DNA of 64,000 bases, taken from NCBI RefSeq assembly GCF_002797675.1, contig NZ_PGEX01000001.1:186001-250000 (forward strand), written 5' to 3'. Source of the stretch: Hallerella succinigenes. GTDB lineage: Bacteria; Fibrobacterota; Fibrobacteria; Fibrobacterales; Fibrobacteraceae. A model generated the notes under the pieces. It was given only the letters and a program-made list of their open reading frames with translations, was not told where the DNA came from and made no database searches. The position numbers and the translations under genes were made by a program. Shown here piece by piece: positions 57,976-64,000 of the stretch; position 1 is the first letter of the stretch, and the number at the start of each line of letters is the position of its first letter.

Positions 57976-58464
57976 TTAAGCCTCCTTCGACTTGCGGATG
58001 GAATTCTTCTTAACCTTTGCCGGCTTCGGAAGACCCTGAGCGATCTTTTCCTTGCGAGTCAGCGGAACGTTCTGAACCTTCTGAGCTGCAAGAGCCTTGA
58101 TGCGAGCGCGGTTGCGTTCGATAATCTTCTGATCGACGACTTCGGATTCTGCACCGGAATGGAGTTCCGTAACGAGCACTTCCGTATAGCCCTGACGATG
58201 ACCGTTGCGACGAACGTAACGGGTACGACGCTTCTTCTTGAACACGATAACCGTGTCTTCCTTGTCATGGGCGAGAACTTCGACCTTGACAGAAGCATCA
58301 TTCAGGACAGGGGTGCCGACCTTAACTTCTTTTCCGTTGGAGAAAAGAAGGACGGACTTGAGCTCCAGAGAAGAACCGACAGCTGCATCGACGCTCGGGA
58401 CCTTGAGAGTCTTACCGACTTCGACTTTATACTGGAAACCACCTGTTTCAACAATAGAATACAT
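57976..58464 (-). CDS. rplU: 50S ribosomal protein L21 with C-terminal extension
   Basis: The 162-aa protein starts [20 protein letters not shown] and has the L21 signature [20 protein letters not shown]. Typical L21 is about 103 residues, so some 60 residues are added at the C-terminus (from [10 protein letters not shown], ending Lys/Arg-rich). Extended L21 proteins are known in other phyla. GGAAT lies before ATG 58464; the longer frame begins in the gap to the GH2 gene without a ribosome site. Confidence 0.96.
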   Translation of the reverse strand: MYSIVETGGFQYKVEVGKTLKVPSVDAAVGSSLELKSVLLFSNGKEVKVGTPVLNDASVKVEVLAHDKEDTVIVFKKKRRTRYVRRNGHRQGYTEVLVTELHSGAESEVVDQKIIERNRARIKALAAQKVQNVPLTRKEKIAQGLPKPAKVKKNSIRKSKEA

Positions 58465-58617
58465 AATATTCCTTTTTTTAGGTTTGCTGTGGAGCCCCAA
58501 ATATAGAAAAGCGATTCCGATTTTGGGAGGTCAAAAGCCAATTTTTTCCATTTTTCTTTTTAATATTTGCTAAATTTGATGAAAATCATCATGTTTTGGA
58601 ATCAACAAGGAACGCGA

Positions 58618-61455
58618 ATGAACTCTATCGTGAGCCTGAACGGCGACTGGGAACTTCTGTTCGACACAGAAGACATGGGTATTATCAATCGTTGGTACGC
58701 CACCTATCCAAGTGGCACCCAAAAAATCCAAGTGCCGAGTGTATGGGAAAAGTACTTCGACAAGGTCTCCCTTTCGCAGGACGCCGCCTATTATTTTAAG
58801 CACTTCACTGTGGATGCGAAGCAGGTTCCGAAGCGAATTTTCTTGCGCTTCGAACGTATTTCCATGCACGCCGTCTTCTGGTTGAACGGCAAGTACCTCG
58901 GCTCGCACTTCGGAGCCTACACGCCGTGCATTCTGGATCTTTCCAAGGCGATCAAACCGGGCGAAGACAACGTCCTTTGTGTGCGCGTAGCGAACATGGG
59001 TTCCGCCAACAGCCGTATCGACTTCGGTCGTGAAAGCAAGGAAGGCGCGGACGACCGTTTTGTTCGCCCGTCCGAAATGCCGGTCGGCCTCCCGTGGACA
59101 GAATATCCGTTCGGCGGTATCTACGGAAACGTGGACCTGATTCTCGGCGGAGCTGCTTTCATCTCGGGCGTCCAGCTTGAACCGGACCTCGACGAAGAAC
59201 GCGTTGCAGTCGATGTCTCCTTTAACAATCCGCGTGGCTTCAGCACCCGTCTCCGCATCTTGATGCGCAATCCTCAGGGCGAAGTCAGCGAACTCGTCAA
59301 GGATGTCAAGCTTGAAAAGGAAAACGCTTCGAGCCGTTTTATCTTCAAAATCCGCAATCTGAATAAGGACAAGAATTTCTGGACGATCGAAAAACCGAAC
59401 CTCTACACGATTGAACTTCAGCTCGAAGGCAAGGCGAAGACGAAGCAAACGCCGGAACATTCCTTCTCCGTGGTCAAAAATTTTGCATTCCGCAAATTCG
59501 ACTGCATCAAGGGCGACTTCTACCTGAACGATTCAATCATCAAAATCCAGGGTGTCTCGTATACCCAGCACTGGAGCGAAGGCGGCCTTTGGACTTCCGA
59601 CAAAGCCAAGCTCCGCAAGGATCTCGAAGCTATCAAGAAGGCTGGTTTCAACACGATTCGTTCCAACGGCGCCCCGCTGACCGATGCAGCTCTGGATATC
59701 TGCGATGAAATCGGTCTCCTGGTGATGCAAGAATTCCCGATTCACACGATGCGTTCTACCCCGCGCGGTCTCGAAGCGGTTTACAAGTTGATCGAAGAAC
59801 TCGTGACGGAACAGAAGCACCACCCGTGCATTGTCTCCTGGATTCTCGGTTCCGAAAATTGCCCGCTCGTTCTCGAAAACGGTAACAAGCTTTTGAACGC
59901 GGTCGACGGTTACGACAAGTGCCGCCCGGTCATCAGCAACCTGAACTGCGTCTACCTCTCGAACGAAGAAGAGTTCCACAAGGACACCGGCAAGCTCATG
60001 GGCGTGACAAACGAAAAGATTCTTCTTTACGCGTCTCACCGCATGCACCTTCGCATGAGCCCGAACGCAGCCCTCACGGATTTTCTCGCCCACTACTGCG
60101 ACAAGAATTCCATTGTCGAAGACGAAGTCAACATTCCGGACACGACTCTTGGCAATTCGCAGTTCCAGGACGAATACGAAAACTTTGTCGAAGAAACCAA
60201 CGGCAAAATTCTCGTCACGCTCAAGAACCATGCACTTTTGCCGGCTTCCCCGACAGACATCAAGGGTTCTAGAAGCATCAAGAATAACAAGGCCATCAAG
60301 CAGACATTCAAGCAGCTCGAAGCCTTTATCGACAACAGGGATCTTTCGATTTGGAAATCGTTAGAAGCGTTCAACGCCGATGCGCACCGCTTGGCCTTGC
60401 AAAGTAAGCTCACGCAAATCAACGCCATCCAGAGCAACCCGCTCGTTTCCGGCTTTATGCTCGACCAGTGGGCTGACTTCGGTGCGGACTTCTGCGGTCT
60501 CGTGGACGAAAACCGCAAGACGAAGGGATTCGATTCCTTCATGAAGGCGGCGACCACCCCAACCCGCTTGCTCATCACCGGTTTTGAACCGATCAGCGCT
60601 CCGCAGACGGAAATTTCCTTCCAGCTTGCCTTGTTGAACCAGGCCCGCCTCGAAGATATCGAAATCGAAATTTCCATCGTCGACAAGAGCGGAAAAACCG
60701 TTTCGAGCGACAAGCACAAGGCGAAGGGCCAGACAAGCCTCACTCCGCTCGGCACGTTCACGGTCGTCGCTCCGAAGGCGCCTGGCGACTACAAGCTCGT
60801 GCTCACGCTCTCTTCCCTCGGATCCGTGGTCAGCACCACGAACGAAAACCTTCTTGTTCTCGAAGATTCCGATGTGCAAAGCGCCATGTCCCAGGTCTGC
60901 TTCCTCGACAACAATGCGGAAACGACAGCCGATGCCCTTGCTGCCCTCGCCGGTCCGGAAAAGATCATCTTTACGGCAAGCCTCAGCTCTTGGAACGACG
61001 TCGTTCTGAACAAGATCGTAGAACTCACCCGCGACGGCGGAAAGACGCTCTTCCTTTCGGATTTGAACCCGGAAGACCTCGAAACGTTCAATTCGAGCCA
61101 TCACTTTACGCAGACGATCGAATCTCACTTCACCACCGGTGCGAACGGTCTTTCCGTGCATTACCTAGTGAACGGATCCGAACTGCTCCCGGAATTTGCT
61201 GGACATCAAATTTTAGACGATCTTGCATCTTCCGTGATTCCGAGCATTTCGCTCACCGAACTTCCGAACGCACAGGTTCTCGCACGTTCCGTGACGATCG
61301 CAAATGGCGAACTCAAGACGGGCGTCGATCTTCAGATTGTTCCGTTCGGCAACGGACGTCTGGTGTTCAACCAGTTGAACCTGTTCGAAGGTTTGGAAAC
61401 GAACCCGCTCGCAGACCGCGTGTTTACAAAGCTCGTTCAGATGCTTACAAAGTAA
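58618..61455 (+). CDS. Glycoside hydrolase family 2-like protein
   Basis: The 945-aa protein begins SIVSLNGDWELLFDTEDMGI, a GH2 sugar-binding jelly-roll domain (to about 190: VPSVWEKYF, RISMHAVFWLNGKYLGSHFG), an immunoglobulin-like domain (about 195-300) and a TIM barrel with GVSYTQHWSEGG, AGFNTIRSNGAPLTDAALDI and CIVSWILGSENCP, where Glu matches the acid/base of the usual GNE. EDEVNIPDT may hold the nucleophile. The last 300 residues are extra beta-rich domains. There is no signal peptide, so it acts in the cytoplasm on imported oligosaccharides. ATG 58618 has AAGGA upstream. The specificity (galactosidase, glucuronidase, mannosidase) is not assignable. Confidence 0.85.
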   Translation: MNSIVSLNGDWELLFDTEDMGIINRWYATYPSGTQKIQVPSVWEKYFDKVSLSQDAAYYFKHFTVDAKQVPKRIFLRFERISMHAVFWLNGKYLGSHFGAYTPCILDLSKAIKPGEDNVLCVRVANMGSANSRIDFGRESKEGADDRFVRPSEMPVGLPWTEYPFGGIYGNVDLILGGAAFISGVQLEPDLDEERVAVDVSFNNPRGFSTRLRILMRNPQGEVSELVKDVKLEKENASSRFIFKIRNLNKDKNFWTIEKPNLYTIELQLEGKAKTKQTPEHSFSVVKNFAFRKFDCIKGDFYLNDSIIKIQGVSYTQHWSEGGLWTSDKAKLRKDLEAIKKAGFNTIRSNGAPLTDAALDICDEIGLLVMQEFPIHTMRSTPRGLEAVYKLIEELVTEQKHHPCIVSWILGSENCPLVLENGNKLLNAVDGYDKCRPVISNLNCVYLSNEEEFHKDTGKLMGVTNEKILLYASHRMHLRMSPNAALTDFLAHYCDKNSIVEDEVNIPDTTLGNSQFQDEYENFVEETNGKILVTLKNHALLPASPTDIKGSRSIKNNKAIKQTFKQLEAFIDNRDLSIWKSLEAFNADAHRLALQSKLTQINAIQSNPLVSGFMLDQWADFGADFCGLVDENRKTKGFDSFMKAATTPTRLLITGFEPISAPQTEISFQLALLNQARLEDIEIEISIVDKSGKTVSSDKHKAKGQTSLTPLGTFTVVAPKAPGDYKLVLTLSSLGSVVSTTNENLLVLEDSDVQSAMSQVCFLDNNAETTADALAALAGPEKIIFTASLSSWNDVVLNKIVELTRDGGKTLFLSDLNPEDLETFNSSHHFTQTIESHFTTGANGLSVHYLVNGSELLPEFAGHQILDDLASSVIPSISLTELPNAQVLARSVTIANGELKTGVDLQIVPFGNGRLVFNQLNLFEGLETNPLADRVFTKLVQMLTK

Positions 61456-61473
61456 GCTTTTTTCCGAAACTGC

Positions 61474-61502
61474 AAAAGCCCGGAATTTTTCCGGGCTTTT
61501 TT
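61474..61502. terminator. Bidirectional terminator
   Basis: AAAAGCCCGGAA (61474-61485) and TTCCGGGCTTTT (61489-61500) form a perfect 12-bp stem with a TTT loop, between convergent genes, with T tails on both strands. Confidence 0.93.
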
Positions 61503-61505
61503 AAT

Positions 61506-62174
61506 TCATTCCACATCGAACATTTTCGCTGGAAGCACATGCCTTTGCTTCGCCCTCAGCACTTCAAGTACGACTGTACTTTCACCGCCCTGAGGCATGA
61601 CCGTCTTTATGGACACTTTCTTGAGCGTTCCCGGAAGAGTGCACGTATTGTCACAATACTCCAGCTCGCTTACGACATTCGCCCCGTTCACAGCCATTTC
61701 CATCTTCATCACCCGCTTATTTTTCTGCGAATAATATAATGTAGGTTTCGAAGAATCCTTGGGAGTAATCTTCCAAAGTTTTCCTGCCGCAACAGGAATG
61801 TTGTAGTCTTCAGGAGACCCCATCTGCTTGTTCACGTCGGCAGGATTCTGTGCGGGCATATTTTGAGCAGGCAACACCTTGCCCGTTTTCAGGTCCGTCA
61901 CCTTCATGCGGCCATTGTTCTGCACCATTTTCATCTGCATCATGCTCGACTTGATGGTGGTAATGGATTTTGACTCCCCTGCAGTAAGCAACGTCATATT
62001 TACCTCTTGAGAGGCCATATTGGGGAGAGTCACCGTAGTCCGCATCTGCATTTCGCAGGTGTCCGGGAACGCAGCCTTTTTCTGGTTCTCAAAAACGGCG
62101 TTAAGATCCAGGGCATGCCCCGAGACACACACAAAAAGCAAGCCGCCTAAAATCACCTGTATTCGTTTGTTCAT
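61506..62174 (-). CDS. Secreted LolA-like protein
   Basis: The 222-aa protein has a signal peptide (IQVILGGLLFVCVSGHALD). The mature part is beta-rich with MQMRTTVTLPNMASQEVNM, KSSMMQMKMVQNNGRMKVTD and VMKMEMAVNGANVVSELEY, resembling outer-membrane lipoprotein-sorting (LolA-like) folds. Two Cys (YCDNTC) may pair. GGAGG lies before ATG 62174. It follows the large LamG protein gene after 11 bp, so both are probably co-transcribed. The family assignment is tentative. Confidence 0.6.
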   Translation of the reverse strand: MNKRIQVILGGLLFVCVSGHALDLNAVFENQKKAAFPDTCEMQMRTTVTLPNMASQEVNMTLLTAGESKSITTIKSSMMQMKMVQNNGRMKVTDLKTGKVLPAQNMPAQNPADVNKQMGSPEDYNIPVAAGKLWKITPKDSSKPTLYYSQKNKRVMKMEMAVNGANVVSELEYCDNTCTLPGTLKKVSIKTVMPQGGESTVVLEVLRAKQRHVLPAKMFDVE

Positions 62175-62185
62175 ATCAAACCTCC

Positions 62186-64000
62186 TTACATCAACGACAA
62201 AAGTTTTGTTGATTGAATCGTTCCGTTCACTTTCAAGACCAGGTAGGTGGTTTTCATATTGATTCCTGACCAGTTCACTTGTACAAACTGTTCACCAGGA
62301 GCAAGGGTTCCAGCGAAGATCGATTTTACCGGAATCCCCACAGCATTTACCAAATCCAGCGAAAGAGTCGTCCAATTTTCAAGAGTCAGCACCAGGCCTT
62401 CATCCGTGCGGACAACCGGAATAGAGCCATCCCCGTGATAGCCATTATCTGGCGTTGTTACAGAGTTTTCGCCTGACTGCTCCGATGCAATCACGGAACT
62501 TTCCGGCCAATCAGGAGAATCTCCATAGACGCGGTTTCCAAGGGAGTCGAACACGCAAATTCCACGCGCCTCTGCCATAGCCCCCGAAAGACCTGCATGG
62601 CTTGGGTCGTCACTTGCGTTCCAAACATTCGCCCATTCGGAAAGATGTAGCGAGAAATTCACCGGGTCACCCATGACGTTCCCCGCCCCGATGGAACCTT
62701 CGCAATGCACGCTAACCTGCCAACGTCCGCTGCCAAGGCTTTCCATGTCCGCCGTGGAACAGGAGGCCAAGTGATTTATATCCAATATGGGAGCGAGACC
62801 CTCTTCTACATAGAAGTAGTAACGCACGTCAAAATTCCGAAGCACCACGCTACCCAGGTTTTCCACCTTGAAATGGATTTCGCTAGCCTGGTTGTCACTC
62901 CGCATATCGAAAGCCAATACGCGGGCCTTCGCCATAATGGATGTCTCATCCTCCATCTCGGCACAGCTGCCGCCAATCAAATTGTTGTTACTATCAAGGA
63001 CGACGATTCCCTCGTCCTGCACAAATCCATATTCGGCAGCAGCCACATAGGACGGGTCATCTTCCGCATTCCAAGGAGACCAATCGAAATTGTAGAGGCC
63101 AAAATGAGGCCCATCCCCATAGAAAGCCGAATCCTGCGGTGCAAGTGCTGAATCTGTAAACTTCCACTCGGCATACCCCGTACGCGGACTTTCCGAATGG
63201 ACGGCAAGCAGGGTGGAGTCCTGCGGATAGAATGCCGACGTTTGGACCTGCGACGGATCCTCGCCACGGAAATAGTAACGGACGGAATAGCCTTTGATTG
63301 TTTCATCGGATACATTTTTTAACCTGATGCGGGGCCGAAGCATGGAGCGGTCATCAAAGCCTTCGTACTTCAGGAACGTCTGAATTTTGGGCGACACAGC
63401 ATCTGCCAGAGATTCATCAAAGGAACTTCTACCCCAGGCAATCATGGACGGAGAAACAGCCTTTTCCGCCAAGGCAATTCCACCGATTTGCACGCCTTCG
63501 GGCACATCCAGCGAAATCGTGTGAACCCCGCTAGAAAGCGAAAGTGTTACCCCGGAAATCTCTGTCGCCCTCCATGCACCGGAAAGTCCAATCTGCCCAG
63601 AAAGGAGGGCTCCTTCGCCGACGGAAATATTTGCACCCGTAAGATTTGCCGAACGGGCATACGCAACAACACTATAGTTACCCGAAGTCTCAACATTCAA
63701 TGTCATGCGAAGTTTGGAATGAGCGGAACTTGCGAGCAGGTAACGGTTTCCTGCAACGGCACAGGAGAACTGCCCTGAAAAGCCTTCCAGCATCTCCATA
63801 TCCTTTACGGCAACCACAATCACATCCGACAAGTCGCCGTCATCGGCTACAGGTACAGACAAGGCGAAAATCTCTTCATCGGACAGGGCTCCCGAATAGA
63901 GGCGGATATCGGCGATATTCCCGATATACGAATTATTAGACGATCCGCCTAAGGTCAAAGTGCCATAGAGTTCCCTTTCGGCATCAATCCCGTCAGGAAC
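62186..64000 (-). CDS. Large secreted LamG/CBM-like protein with type IX-like C-terminal domain (5' end outside window)
   Basis: The frame is open to the window edge (at least 604 codons), so the start is missing; the first visible in-frame TTG near 63958 is not a start. Order of domains seen: end of a LamG/concanavalin-like domain (IGNIADIRLYSGALSDEEIF), a CBM6-like sandwich (SGNYSVVAYARSANLTGANI to GGIALAEKAV), two CBM3-like domains (RPRIRLKNVSDETIKGYSVR and IHFKVENLGSVVLRNFDVRY, each with WN...DDPS) and a final 70-residue domain (LSLDLVNAVGIPVKSIFAGT ... KVNGTIQSTKLLSLM) like type IX secretion sorting domains. It is probably a cellulose- or hemicellulose-binding surface protein or polysaccharidase. 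Confidence 0.8.
   Translation of the reverse strand, partial: VPDGIDAERELYGTLTLGGSSNNSYIGNIADIRLYSGALSDEEIFALSVPVADDGDLSDVIVVAVKDMEMLEGFSGQFSCAVAGNRYLLASSAHSKLRMTLNVETSGNYSVVAYARSANLTGANISVGEGALLSGQIGLSGAWRATEISGVTLSLSSGVHTISLDVPEGVQIGGIALAEKAVSPSMIAWGRSSFDESLADAVSPKIQTFLKYEGFDDRSMLRPRIRLKNVSDETIKGYSVRYYFRGEDPSQVQTSAFYPQDSTLLAVHSESPRTGYAEWKFTDSALAPQDSAFYGDGPHFGLYNFDWSPWNAEDDPSYVAAAEYGFVQDEGIVVLDSNNNLIGGSCAEMEDETSIMAKARVLAFDMRSDNQASEIHFKVENLGSVVLRNFDVRYYFYVEEGLAPILDINHLASCSTADMESLGSGRWQVSVHCEGSIGAGNVMGDPVNFSLHLSEWANVWNASDDPSHAGLSGAMAEARGICVFDSLGNRVYGDSPDWPESSVIASEQSGENSVTTPDNGYHGDGSIPVVRTDEGLVLTLENWTTLSLDLVNAVGIPVKSIFAGTLAPGEQFVQVNWSGINMKTTYLVLKVNGTIQSTKLLSLM

Overview
The window looks like a chromosome segment of a Fibrobacter-like bacterium (Fibrobacterota). 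This is inferred from several things: a recA promoter carrying a TGCAC-N4-GTTCA box close to the LexA box I recall for Fibrobacter (TGCNC-N4-GTGCA), a Gram-negative envelope gene set (Mla lipid transport, TonB/ExbBD, OmpA-like protein, KDO synthesis), very large secreted proteins (a cadherin-repeat protein and a LamG/CBM-like protein with a type IX-like C-terminal domain), a GH2 glycosidase, and promoters of the form TTGACA-N17-TATATT. No 16S or 23S gene is present, so the assignment rests on gene content alone.

Layout. 1-4292 (-): 5' part of a giant cadherin-domain secreted protein. 4483-4582: a compact structured RNA. 4.6-10.8 kb: histidine phosphatase, DUF5683 protein, cinA-recA with a LexA-like box, a secreted protein whose signal peptide is frameshifted at a T6 run, and a beta-barrel protein. 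10.9-14.8 kb: a complete MlaE(STAS fusion)-MlaF-MlaD-lipoprotein operon and a BamE-like lipoprotein. 14.9-16.7 kb: tpiA, secG and two identical tRNA-Leu(GAG) genes inside a segmental duplication. 16.8-26.2 kb (-): one eight-gene operon holding a TonB-dependent receptor, its lipoprotein partner and a full TtpC-type energy machine (DUF3450, TtpC-like ExbB, ExbB, ExbD, TonB, TPR).

26.3-33.9 kb is an AT-richer accessory region: a NERD-domain protein, a truncated AIPR-type abortive-infection gene, a 5'-truncated GNAT gene, two tandem structured RNAs sharing a 28-nt identical loop, a type II restriction-modification pair of the HaeIII/NgoPII type (predicted GGCC), a frameshifted ORF6N/PLD-like gene and an IS4-family element. 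From 33.9 kb the core genome resumes with an MBOAT acyltransferase and recG.

37.8-51.9 kb (-) is a run of 14 co-directional, mostly overlapping or closely spaced genes: thiL, pilB, pcrA/uvrD, gatC, kdsB, pyrG, comEA-like, pilM, a PilN/PilO-like gene, rsmD, coaD, rhomboid protease, PfkB kinase and a DUF2007-like membrane protein. It mixes housekeeping with type IV pilus and DNA-uptake functions. 51.9-64 kb holds a receiver-like protein, a TIM-barrel protein, an OmpA-family protein, a porin-like barrel, znuC-znuA without a permease, an LPP20-like lipoprotein, rplU-rpmA, a GH2 glycosidase, a LolA-like secreted protein and the 3' part of a large secreted LamG/CBM-like protein.

The least explained signals are the structured RNAs at 4.5 kb and 28.5-29.1 kb, and the dispersed and tandem repeats that have entered coding sequence in the TonB-receptor operon.
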